Source of the DNA: Apiosordaria backusii
Lineage: Eukaryota > Ascomycota > Sordariomycetes > Sordariales > Lasiosphaeriaceae
Length of the DNA stretch: 64,000 bases
NCBI GenBank assembly: GCA_030549205.1
Contig: JAUKTV010000016.1
Location: forward strand, 124,001 to 188,000
Direction: 5' to 3'
Positions 50,901 to 60,952 of the stretch are shown piece after piece (positions within the stretch are counted from its first letter, which is position 1; each line of letters begins with the position of its first letter). A program made the translations under genes and the position numbers. The notes under the pieces were generated by a model. That model did no database searches. It had not been told where the DNA came from and worked only from the letters and a program-made list of their open reading frames with translations.

Positions 50901-53110
50901 TTTAAAGTTAAAAAGAGTTTAAGAAATATCCTTTTAATATTTAATTTAAATAAATAGTTAAATTTAAATATAAGAATATAATAAATTGGAAGATTTAGAG
51001 AATTTTATAAAAAAGTAAGGTATATTTTTAACCTTTATTTTTAAAATAGGTATTTTTATATAAATTTAATAAAAACGGTTAATTTAAAAAGTATAAAATT
51101 TAAGTAATTATTTATAGAGATTTTTAAAACTTTAATTATATTAATTTAATTTATATTATAACGTTAATTATTTATACCTTTAAAATAATTATAGTTTTAA
51201 TTATTTATTTTAATTTAAAGTATAAATAATTTAATATAGTATAGGCTTTTTTTAATATATTAAAATTAAAGTAAGAAGTAGTATTTTATAAGCTTTTTAA
51301 AGGCTTTAATATTAATAAAGATTTAATTTTTAAACTTAAAAATATACTTTATAGTTTAAAGAATTTATTATTACTTTAATATTAAAAGTTTTCTTTTATA
51401 TTAAATAAATTAAGTTTAAGCTTTATTTTTAAAAAGCCTTGCCTTTTTATAAATTTAATTAAATAGATTATAGTTATTTTTTATATTAATAATATTTTAA
51501 TGCTTTTTTATAAGAATTATTAAGTAAAAAGAAAGTAAATAATTAAAGGTTTAAAGAAAGTATATATTCTATATAAGTAAGGAAATATTAGTTGGTTTTT
51601 AAAAGTAAAGGTAATGAAGGATAGAGAAAGTAGGAAACTTTAGCTTTATTATAATTAGTATATTAAGAAAATTATAAAGAAATATAGCTTTATAAATACT
51701 TTAATTATATTATTAATATTATTAAGCTTTAAAGAATTTATTAAGTTTATTAAAATAGTTAATAAAAAAGATATTAAATTATATTAAAAGTTTATAAGCT
51801 TTATTTTATATATAGTAATTATAATTTAAGTTAACGTTATTTATATAGTTTTTACGATTTTATAATTCTTTATTAATTTTAATTTAAAGTATTTTAAAGG
51901 AGTATAGTATATTATTTAATATTTCTATTTTATATACTTTTATATTATAGAATATAAAAGAGAGGAAGTAATATAAATACTTTTTATTATTATAAATACT
52001 TTTTTTATTAATGATTTAAAAATATAGTATTTTTTTAAAAATATTTAATAATATTATTTAAAGGTTTAATTTTATAAAAAGCTGTTTATTAAAATAGTAT
52101 AATTATTTTATTAATTAAAGTAAAGCTTTTTACTTTATTATTAATTATTTATAAGATAATTACTTTTAAACGGTTTTTTAAGGATATTTAATTTAACCTT
52201 AAGGAAGTTTACTATATTTACTATAATAATTAATAAACTATTTAGCTTATTATTAATAATAATAATTAAATTATTATTAAATTCTATTATATTAATATTT
52301 ATAATATTTAAGTTTATTAAAAATATTAAAAAAGGTTATTTAAAATTTCCTATTTATTAATAGAAAAAATATTAATAAACGGTTTTATTAAATAATTTAC
52401 CTGGTAAAAGTTTAAGTATTTTTAAAAGCTTTTAAATTATAAAGATATTTATTTATAAATTTAATAATTTAAAAAAGTAATAATAAAAATATTTTCTTAA
52501 TTTAAAGGGTAAGGTTTTAATATAAAGCGTAAATTAAAGAATTTAAAAGCTTTTAATAAAATAAAATAAAAGAAAAATAAAATAATAAATCTAATACCGA
52601 GGTTATATCTTTTTATATAAATTTTTTAAATAGTTTTAAAAAATATATTTACTTTTTTTTTTTTTTAAAAAACTTTCTTCTTTATTATTTTCCTTTTTTT
52701 TTTACTTTTCCTTTTATTCCGAAGAATATAATATAAAGTATTTAATTAAAATATAGTTAAAGTAATTTATTATAAGGATATTAAGATTTTTAAATTTTAT
52801 AAGTAAAGTAAGCGGAAGCGTTTAAAAAGTCCTTTATTTTTAATAAGTAAGAGGTTATATTAAAAAACTTTTAATAAAAAGAAAAAAACTTTCTTTTATT
52901 TCGATTTAAGTATAAACTATAAATATTTTTTTTTAAGCTTTTATAATATTTTTCTATTTAATAAATTTTTAAATAGAAATTAATAAATAGTATATTATTT
53001 TTTATAAGTTTCTTTTATCCTATTAATTTATTAATTATACTTTTAAATATATAAATATAATTATAAAAATATATATAATACTATTTAACGGTATTTATTT
53101 TATAAATAAG

Positions 53111-53551
53111 TGTGACGAACCCCGGTACAGAACCTCTGAAAGGGATACTCGGTTGAAGGCTACTCCTGACAATTGGTTCGGTGCAGCTAAACAGTGCACA
53201 ACAAGATGTCTCAATGTAAACACAAGATACCGTGAATACAAGCTGTGATTGCATACTGCGGAACTATTTACAAGCTGTCTAGTTCCTCCGTATATATAGT
53301 CTTCTTGTCATCCGAGTGCTCGTCGTGCTATGGCCTCGATCGCTCCTAGCACTTTGCATCCTGCGATGTGCTCGTCGTGCTATGCCCTCGATCACCCCGA
53401 GCATCTTGCATCCTGCAACATGCTCGTGTGTCTTGGCACCCTAGCACTTCTAGTCCGTTCCCACTGGTTGCTTCCTAGCTCCTAATGATTGGCTCGGGAC
53501 GTCCCCGCATCCCACATACTGTACGACCTGCCGCTGGTTTAACTTGTGACA
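53111..53551 (+). mobile_element. Solo LTR B (441 bp), not RIP-mutated
   Basis: The sequence runs from TGTGACGAACCCC to AACTTGTGACA with a perfect duplication ATAAG (53106-53110, 53552-53556). The first 189 bp match solo LTR A up to the end of the TATA box (53291-53299). Downstream it carries two 52-bp tandem units (53316-53367, 53368-53419; core GTGCTCGTCGTGCTATG) and the start of a third. It has the same orientation as A. Confidence 0.95.
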
Positions 53552-54314
53552 ATAAGGTACTTTTTAAATTTATTAAAAAGTTTAATAAGTAAGGGCGGTA
53601 AGGAAATGTAGTTATATTTAATAATATAATAATAATAATATAAACTTATTAAACTATATTTAATAATATAATTATTAAAACTTTTATTATTTAAGAGGAA
53701 GGTAATATAATTAAAGTAAGAAGTGTTATTATAAAGGATAGGATTACTTAATTTAAAGTTAAATATATTTAATTAAATAATAAAATATATAAAGCGACTT
53801 ATATAAATTTATAAAAGGGGGTAAGACCTTTTTTTCTTTTCTTTTTTTTTAATTTAATAGGCGTTTTTTAAATTTACAGAGTAAGTAAGGGAGTTTTTAA
53901 GGAAGGCAAGGACAGTATAGGAGAGAGAAAGAAAGTAATAGCTTTTATTTTAATAATATAAGTATTAGTAATATAAATATAGATAACAAGTTTATTTTTA
54001 TTAAGAATTATAATAGTTATATAATTATTTAAAAAAGTAATAAATAGGAAAAATTAATAATAATGGTAATAGTTAAAAAAAAAAAAAAAAGCAATATTAA
54101 TAAACTTTATAATATTTAATATAGAGTTTTAAAAAAGGTTATAAATAAGGTTATAATTATTATAAAATTATAATTATAAAGTTTTATTATTTAATAATAA
54201 ACTTTATTTATATAAAAAGAATAAGTTATTAATTTATAAAAACGTAATATTTAATTTTATTTATAATTTATAATAAATTAGCCTATTTATAAAAGTTTAT
54301 AATTTAAGGGAGCG

Positions 54315-54519
54315 TGTAAAGTAAGAATAGGGTAAGATTTAAGGGTTGTATTTAATTAAAGTAGAAGTAGGGTTTTAATAAGTTTAGTAGTTTAAGTATA
54401 AGCTTTTTTTAAATAAATATCTTATTATACATTCCTTTTTAGACCTTTTTTTTTATTAGACAATATTACAAATTCAATTACATACTTTAAATCAACTGTC
54501 TAAGTTCCAACACTCAACA
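54315..54519 (+). repeat. 3' LTR of the RIP-mutated retrotransposon (205 bp)
   Basis: It starts TGTAAAGTAAG (G-to-A changed relative to the left copy) and ends AACACTCAACA with the terminal ACA preserved. It aligns gap-free with 46334-46538. Confidence 0.95.
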
Positions 54520-54524
54520 ATACC

Positions 54525-54815
54525 ACACATCTTGAACCCCCGCTTGAGTCCCCACCGGAAGTCGCCCTTCCAGCCGGGGTCGCGACCATCGCGCTGCTCG
54601 GGCACGTTGGGGTGGTGGATAGCCCACGTACAGGCGAAGATGGTTAAGAGGGAGGTCCAGAGGATCTCCAGGGAGCCGTGGGAGTCCGGGCTCGAGACAA
54701 AGTTGACGGGGTCCGTCGGCGTCGTGCATGCTGGTTGGAACGTGGTATAGGCCCCAGCGGCGGCGACGAAGCACCAGGGGAACAAGATTCGGTCCAAGGC
54801 CCTCGCGAAAGACAT
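54525..54815 (-). pseudogene. 5' fragment of a fungal integral membrane protein gene, adjoining the retrotransposon
   Basis: From the ATG at 54815 about 97 residues are encoded before the retrotransposon end: MSFARALDRILFPWCFVAAA, then a signal-like segment, and SHGSLEILWTSLLTIFACTW followed by HHPNVPEQ. The pattern LxILWxxLxTIFxCTW...HPNVP is a hallmark I recognise from a large, uncharacterised family of filamentous-fungal membrane proteins. Full members continue for several hundred residues with further helices; here only the first part exists, ending at RWGLKRGFKM. The other flank (left of 46329) does not continue the family, so either the gene was already broken or an intron lies at the junction. 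The coding part keeps normal base composition, so RIP did not spread measurably into it. Confidence 0.75.
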
Positions 54816-55228
54816 TACGGCTGTAAACGGCAAAGAAAAGAAAAGGAAAAGAGGGGGGGGGGAGGGGGGCTTTCGGAAGCTGTTTTTCAAGGCGGCCTCC
54901 TGAAGAATGACACAGGCATGAAACCTGCGTTGCAAATGCCGCCGTGAGAAAACGTGCCCAACATTGGGCAACATTGAGCATCACGGGCTCCAGAGCCTTG
55001 CGGTCAGGTGACTGGCTGCCTTCAGCTGAAGCCCCTATGCCGCGTCCGGACACTGCCATTGGCTGTACGGGAAATACCAAGCACCGCTAAAACCAGCCCC
55101 CCACAACACAAAGTCCCTCTATATGGTCGGTGTTATGGGCGTTTGCTCATATTTGCGATGCGTGTTGAATACTTATTCATGGCGTCGTAGAGTGTATCCT
55201 AGAGACGGACGGGAGGAGGGAAATGAGC
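54816..55228. other. Intergenic region between membrane-protein fragment and HNH gene
   Basis: It holds the upstream region of the truncated membrane-protein gene, including a C/T tract near 54840-54880 (G/A on plus), and the 3' side of the HNH gene. Nothing else was seen. Confidence 0.5.
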
Positions 55229-56866
55229 CTAGACATGATCACTGCCGTCGACCCAGCTTCCCACGGCCGGCTCTTCTTCAACACGGACTCGTTTTTGAGG
55301 CCTTAGACTCCCGCCGGCCTCCCCGGCCGCCTCTCGAGATGCGGTAGGACCCCTCCCTTCTGGAGTCAGAGGCCGTGAAGGTAGTCCCGCGCGGCTGGCA
55401 AGGCTGGACTGGGCAGACATGAACGAGCTCGATAAGCTCGGCACGCGTCTATCGACATCAAGCCCTAAGCTCTCCCAGCCACGTTTCCGGGGTCGCCCCC
55501 TCGGCGGCTCGTCCCAGCCGTCGCACTCGAGCTCGTCGCCAACGATGATATCTTGGTCGTCCGACCAGTAGCCCTCCCCGTCGCCATCGTCCTGGCCGTC
55601 TCCCTGCGTCGAAATCGATCTTTTCGTTGGGCTGGCACTCCGGCTCTGGGACTGTGCACGCTCAAAGATCCGGGCCCAAAGTCCGACATCCAGTCCTCTC
55701 AGGGTTTTGGTTTCGGCCTCGCCTTTTGCCTCATCCCACAGACGCACGGCGTACTCGAGACCCGACTCGAAAAAGGGGAGATGTTTCTCCGTAAACAAGG
55801 ACCAGGCGAAGCGTGCGAAGAGGCACTCAACGCTAACGCCGCGGATCGGCTGCGGCGAGCGGTTGTGGTACAGACCCACGAGCTCGGGCGAGCCCGTCGG
55901 CCGCAGTACGTGTGTGACGAGCTCCGCAGATTCAGCTGTGCGTGTGCCGAATCGCTTGGGCAAGAAGGTGAAGCGCCGCGCATCAAACAGATGATGTATG
56001 TCTTTGCGGAGGATGAGGATGTTCCTGTCGTCGTTGATAGCCGATATTTCTAACGGCCGCCGGCAGTACCTGTCAATTACGACCGACTCCTTGTCAGCTT
56101 CGGTCGGCCGTGGTATGGAAGAGCCATTAACGGCCAGAAAACGGAGGCGAAGGGAGCTGTTTCTTGCCTTTTCATCCCGTTGGATATGAACCAAAGCCTT
56201 TCTCCAACAGGTACGAGGTGTGCGTTCTCGACGGCGTCCATATATCCAGACACACGGCATGTTATGTCGCGAGACAAGGCCGCGGCGGGCCCCATCACAG
56301 TCGGCCGCGGCGGTGCCAGCTCGGGCAACCGTAGGCTTCTCCACGGCGGCGGCAAGTCCCCGCGCGCCTCGCCGGCCTCGTCAAAGCCGCTGTGGGGGAA
56401 GCGCCAGTGATGGAACGAGGGGATGACGGGGTATTTGACTGTAATCGACCGAAACGGCCACGGTTAGCCAAGCCGGGTTTACTTTCCACATCTACGACGG
56501 GAGGAAGGGAGGAAACGCACACGAAGATGGCTCGCGCCCCGCGATGCAGAAAAAGAATTCGCGCCCACGCAGTGTGCCGTCCGGCGGGCGGTCGATTCGC
56601 CGGAAAGATTGATTCGAGCTGCCCCCCGCCACGTCTTTTTGCGCCAGGTATCCGTCGTCCCAGCGCACATCAGCAACGATGCAACAAGACACCAGTGCGA
56701 CGTCGAAGTCGAGCCCACCGTCGCTGTCCGCAGCTGTGAGCACGAGGAGGTCGGGAGCCGAGCTTGGGTAGGCCGGGTGTCGAAAGCAGATCTCCCGCGA
56801 TGCTATTCCTGGATCGTGCGTTATCGCAGGTGGCGTGAAGGGCGGAAGAGCAGCCATTTGATGCAA
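55229..56866 (-). CDS. HNH-nuclease-domain protein, three exons (485 residues)
   Basis: Exons are 56866-56521, 56438-56168 and 56069-55229. Intron 1 (82 nt) has a GTGCGT donor, GCTAAC branch and TTACAG acceptor. Intron 2 (98 nt) begins AG/GCAAGA, a GC-AG intron, and ends TTGACAG. Phases 1 and 2 close to 486 codons. Order: an N-terminal domain with GGLDFDVALVSCCIVAD and DGYLAQKD; KYPVIPSFHHWRFPH; then the HNH-2-type core CRVSGYMDAVENAHLVP (about residues 175-195) and NILILRKDIHHLFDARRF (about 218-236). A long charged Ser-rich tail contains an AT-hook-like RGRPRKRG and ends basic/acidic. This architecture is typical of expanded fungal HNH-domain families whose roles are mostly unknown. Nuclease activity on DNA is likely from the core but not shown. 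Confidence 0.88.
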
Positions 56867-58223
56867 ATTCTATACGCGCAGTGGTAGAATCAAAACATGT
56901 CGCGAGCCCTTGCTATTGATGTATTGTTTTTGGGTGGGTCCTGTGAGGGGGCGAGCAAAGAGGGCTCTGTTGCTGGCACCTGAGTTCAATTGTTGTTCTA
57001 CGGAGGAGGAGAGATGTGGGGTTATTACCCCGCACAGGCGTCAGCGCACCCCAAAGCACGCCACGCTATTCCGTGTCAGGAGCGCACTTTTGTCCTACCT
57101 GGAGGTGATTGATACTGCAAGTTTACCACCAGATCGAATGCGCCTTACCCAGAGAAGCACCCTTGCTAAGCCAAGCGCACACGCCTCTTAAAAAATGCTG
57201 AACTGCTGTTTCCTGACCAGCCTTCCGGACTAGCTTTCCGAAGTTCTTTTCAAGCTGTGTCAGCTGGTCGCTGTGTGCCTGGAGTGTTTCTACATTCCGT
57301 ACATGTACATTATGTACTGGTATATTCTAGGTGCTAGGATACTATATATCATGCCTATATAATATACTGGTATACTAAATACCATCTCAATTTTGGTATC
57401 AGAATACTACATTCTAGCCTAGAAAACTAGTCTAGGATGCTACGTACTATCTCACAATATATACTAGTATATGCTAGAAACGTGGACACTTCGGGGGAGA
57501 TCGAAAGGGAACTTTAGCCGAGGGGACTGAAAACAGGCCTCTGAGGCTGTGCAGCGGCGTATAGGATTACTTTAGCTCAGAGAAGAATCCGCGAAAGCTC
57601 AGGACAAATTAGCCCCAGCTCACCCCAGCTCAGGACTACAAATGAAACAGGAAATTCCATGAGCCCACATTCGTTTCAGACAACCAAGCTGTTTTGTTTG
57701 GCCAAACCTTCCTCCCCTACCTGGCGGCTGCTGTTCCGAATATTTGAGTTCCGCTACTGCACTGGCCCCCTCTGATATATACCGTATTTGATTTTGCACT
57801 ATATACCTAAAGTAAGTAGATTTTATTTCAGCCATCAAACTCCACTTGCCTCTATGCTGATGGACGCCCAGCTTTCTATGCCACAACGCCAGCGCCTAAC
57901 ATCTAAGCCACTGAGCTTTGGCAATTCTCATCCACCAACTGGTATTTAGCAATTGCTAAAACGTTCCTCACCACGTTTGCTGCCATTGCTCAGATATGAA
58001 ACGAAGGCTATGTCTTCCACGGGGTCGAAGTAGCTGTACCTAGGTATGTAGGCAATTTTTTCTTTCATACCTTGTCTTTCTCTTGATCGTGATCTCGTGC
58101 GATGGACACTCTGGCTTCAGGTTGGTGGTAAGGTTGAACAGGTCAAGCTACAAGACAGCCCAGCCATAAGCATATAAAACTCTGCAACTTCATTAACTTC
58201 TGACATAATACCGCGTGACCACC
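56867..58223. other. Intergenic region with short AT-rich degenerate repeats
   Basis: From 57300 to 57480 phrases such as CTAGGATACTA and TACTGGTATACTA recur in direct and inverted order. At 57613-57690 a segment shared with 45.9 kb appears (GCTCACCCCAGCTCAGG, then GGAAATTCCATGAGCCCA). No gene was accepted. Confidence 0.5.
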
Positions 58224-58955
58224 TTACCTAAGCTTTAGAGAAAAGCTTGACTTGAGCTTCTCACACAAAAAAGAAAGAGACGCAGAATCTTCGACCATGT
58301 GTAAGAGAGACTGAGGAGCGGCCCGATTGATTGTAGATTGGCATCTACACGGCACTGGCCAGGGATACACTCTGTACTCCTTCACAAGATCGTCCACCCT
58401 CTTTCTATGCGTTTCCCGAGCCTGCGCCATTTGCTGTTGAAATACCTCGCTTTTTCGAGGCCTCCACAACTGTTGGCATTCGAAATCCCACGAGCTCCAG
58501 TTGTACGTGACGTAAACCGCCCAGCATGCTTTGAATCTCTTGAACCAGCCTGGCCCGCAGCCCTCATCTGTTTCACGTCTCAATCTCAAAAACTTATCTC
58601 GGGCATCCGTGACCTCTCGCCAACGCTCCCCGAGTTCTGCATCCCGATAGGTCCCATAGCCTGACGTTCCTCTTCGGGCTTCTGCTTCCCTGGCGGCCTG
58701 ATACGCAGTGCCAAGAGCTTCGAGCTGGGACTTTTGTTCCTGCTCCAGCTCCGCCATCTTCTTCCAAAATTCGAGGGCGCGATCCGTCGCTTGATGAGTT
58801 GGTAGCGAGTCTCTCAATAAACCATCCCTCTGCAGCCTCGCCATTTCAGCACCAAGGAAACAAATACCCCCAAAGGCGAACACAAAAATTACAAGACTCT
58901 AAAAGCAAAGAGCGAAGTTGTCGGAAGGGGTAGTGTCACTTGGTTTGTCGTCCAT
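58224..58955 (-). pseudogene. Copy 2 of the membrane-anchored coiled-coil family, with an in-frame stop in the anchor
   Basis: From the ATG at 58955 the frame reads MDDKPSDTTPSDNFALCF, then a TAG at 58901-58899, and continues without break for about 225 codons to the end. The stop falls inside the hydrophobic anchor that is intact in copy 1. The downstream part (LPTHQATDRALEFWKKMAEL, LGERWREVTDARDKFLRL, NWSSWDFEC, KRVDDLVKEY) is otherwise complete. An internal Met 13 codons after the stop could give a shorter product lacking part of the anchor, so residual function cannot be excluded. The stop could derive from TGG or CAG by a single transition. It is more complete than the 45 kb copy, and both lie on the minus strand. 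Confidence 0.75.
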
Positions 58956-59740
58956 CTCTTTCGGTATCCTGTCGGTCCTGTAAAAAGTTGCCTGTGTACT
59001 ATTGCCGAAACGAGTATTGGGGGAGTAGGTGAATATTGCAAAAATAGTAAAAGATTAAAAGATGTGGGATTGAGAAGGTCGGTAGGGCTACCCTGGTAGG
59101 TGGTGCGAAAACTTATTTTCGAAAATAAGGTAATTTTTGGCTTTGAGTTCAGCCCCCGAACAAACTTTGTCACACAGGGTTTCTGGAAAAATGATTTATT
59201 TAAAGAAGAAAGGAAAGTACTCTGCCAACTGTTGGGGAGAAGAAAGCGACCTCAGGAGATACCAATCTGTCAAGCTCATGGACAGGTTCTGTCTTGAGCC
59301 CTTAATGTACCTAACAGAGGAAATGCTGTCGCCAGGTTGCATACCGGGAAGTCTCACAAATCTGTCGAGTCTGGCCAGTAAAGCCACAAGACAGCCATAA
59401 GCATAATTAGCTCTGCAATTGGGTTCTGATCCTCATGGCGCGTGACCAAATGGAATTCTGGGAAAAGGCTTCAGTTAAGTTTCTCACAAGAAAAAAAGCA
59501 AGAGACGTGGAAAGTTTTCTGCGGGCAAAACGCCTCAAGTTAATCTTGAACCTAACCTTCAAAGACACTGATAAAAAACCCCAGAGATTTCCTCACCCCC
59601 CAGTCCATCAATCTCAGGCTTCTCACAAATCCTCTCAACAAACAACATATGAATTGTTTAACTCTTTGGACCATCCAAATTCAACCAACACAACCACACC
59701 AGACAATTCGACCAACGCAACAACACGACAATCTCCAGAC
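58956..59740. other. Intergenic region with partial third copy of the duplicated family
   Basis: Around 59371-59520 the sequence matches 58141-58300, the 3' end and downstream flank of copy 2, with substitutions and small gaps. Shared pieces include CAAGACAGCC, ATAAGCATA, CTCTGCAA, CGCGTGACCA and AAGAGACG. The coding part on the minus strand is disrupted. The last 100 bases before 59741 are an A/C-rich leader of the next gene. Confidence 0.6.
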
Positions 59741-60784
59741 ATGTCCAGCCATTCGAGATCCCCCTTGCCGTCCCCAGAGTCATTAGACTGGGAAGATGCT
59801 CCGATTAGCGAGACCGGAGACTGGGCTTCTGACTACTACACAGACAGCGACTCGGAGGAGTGGACTTGCTCAGACAGCGATGCAGCCAGTACCACATCCA
59901 CCAAGGACAAGGCGGAGGCGGCGGTGGAAGAGCAGATTGCGGCCATGATGGACGCAGGGGCGATAAACTCTCAAGTCGTGGAGACAGTGGGGGAAGCAGA
60001 GACGGCGACTGTCGAGTCAGAAGCACCTGCGAGCGCCGCTGCCATAAAGCGTCCCCCCGTTACGCCCGCGCCACAACACCGGCAATACTCTCGTCCGCCG
60101 GTGTATCTGGAGCCTAATTGGACTCCCCCAGCCACGCCCGCGCCCATGCCAGTGCGCACACAGCCGGTCTCTCCCCCCGCTCCCGCCACATCTCCCTCTC
60201 CCGTGCCAGCGCCGACACCCTTAGCAGGCCCCCGCCCCCAACAACCCCAGGCCACCACCCAGCCTCCCAAACCCCTCTCCCCAATATCAAGAACCCTCAT
60301 AGCAAAAGGATACTACACCTCCCTCACCAACCTCGAATCCTCCCTCGCAGCCGAGCTCTCCACCCTTCCCCCCGTCCACCCCGCCACTCCCCCATCCCCC
60401 GGCGTCTTTGTCAATCTGTATCGCCTACTCCTCTACAACCAAGCCTACAGAGCAGCAGACAACGCCGACCGCCAAAACCGCCAAAACCACAACCTCCCCC
60501 AGAGGGGGTTCTTCACCCGCGCGTTCGGCTGGTTTTTCGGGGGTGGCCTCTCCGGTTTTGACAATGAAGTTCCGCACCCTTTATTAATGTGGGAGGAGTA
60601 CCAAGCGCAGATTGACTACGCGTCTGTGCTGGAGGAGAGGAACCGGAAAGAGAAGGAAATCAGGGAGAGGTATGAGAAGGTGAGGGTGGAGATGAGGAGG
60701 GGGTATGTCAGGTTGTTGAATGGGGGGGTGGATTTGGATGAGGGCGGGAGGGGGGGACATTGGCGGGATATTGTTGGGATTTAG
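59741..60784 (+). CDS. Disordered acidic/proline-rich protein with C-terminal coiled coil (347 residues)
   Basis: A single exon starts at MSSHSRSPLPSP. An upstream in-frame ATG at 59435 would add 102 residues, but that stretch overlaps a duplicated non-coding fragment and an A/C-rich leader, so the internal start is preferred. Residues 1-60 are acidic and Ser-rich (DWEDAPISETGDW, YTDSDSEEW). Residues about 90-190 are Pro/Ala/Thr-rich and low complexity. A small conserved-looking segment (ISRTLIAKGYYTSLTNLES) follows, then a Gly/Phe patch (FGWFFGGGLSGFDNEVPHP), and a charged helix (EERNRKEKEIRERYEKVRV) likely to be coiled coil. No family or membrane segment was recognised. Codon choice shifts from C-rich to G-rich along the gene. 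Confidence 0.75.
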   Translation: MSSHSRSPLPSPESLDWEDAPISETGDWASDYYTDSDSEEWTCSDSDAASTTSTKDKAEAAVEEQIAAMMDAGAINSQVVETVGEAETATVESEAPASAAAIKRPPVTPAPQHRQYSRPPVYLEPNWTPPATPAPMPVRTQPVSPPAPATSPSPVPAPTPLAGPRPQQPQATTQPPKPLSPISRTLIAKGYYTSLTNLESSLAAELSTLPPVHPATPPSPGVFVNLYRLLLYNQAYRAADNADRQNRQNHNLPQRGFFTRAFGWFFGGGLSGFDNEVPHPLLMWEEYQAQIDYASVLEERNRKEKEIRERYEKVRVEMRRGYVRLLNGGVDLDEGGRGGHWRDIVGI

Positions 60785-60870
60785 CGGGGAGGTTGTTAGA
60801 GTGGTGGCTCTCTGTAGCGGTAAATGTGAACAGAACATAAAAAATAAAAAATAAAACAGAAAAAGAAAGA

Positions 60871-60952
60871 CGACGTGGGCCTGATTCGAACAGACGCTCC
60901 CGAAGGAACAAGATTTCTAGTCTTGCGCATTAGACCACTCTGCCACCACGCC
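60871..60952 (-). tRNA. tRNA-Ser (anticodon AGA)
   Basis: Read on the minus strand, the sequence folds as a class II tRNA of 82 nt. The acceptor stem GGCGTGG pairs with CCACGTC (one G-U) and is followed by discriminator G. The D arm is GCAGAGTGGTCTAATGC, the anticodon stem CAAGA/TCTTG with loop CTAGAAA, and the variable arm TTCCTTCGGGAGC. The T loop is GTTCGAATC. The anticodon AGA decodes UCU (and UCC via inosine). There is no intron. A-box and B-box promoters are internal. Confidence 0.96.

Larger units (their letters stand above)
46334..54519 (+). mobile_element. Complete LTR retrotransposon, heavily RIP-mutated, with two nested solo LTRs
   Basis: An 8186-bp element is bounded by two 205-bp direct repeats that align without gaps and differ only by C/T and G/A transitions. 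It begins TGT and ends ACA, and the flanks carry the same 5-bp target duplication ATACC (46329-46333 and 54520-54524). A purine-rich stretch (AAGGGAGCG) directly before the right LTR suggests plus-strand orientation. The interior is almost entirely A and T, with no intact open frame, as expected after RIP, so gag and pol cannot be read and the superfamily is undetermined. Subtracting the nested solo LTRs and their duplications leaves about 7.3 kb. RIP is stronger inward: the outer ends of both LTRs kept more G and C. The large C/G-poor stretches 46540-47513, 47927-53105 and 53557-54305 hold nothing else recognisable. Confidence 0.95.

Noticed and set aside
59435..59740. Upstream start for the 59.7 kb gene
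   Set aside because: The extra 102 codons overlap a degenerate copy of the neighbouring pseudogene 3' end and an A/C-rich leader.
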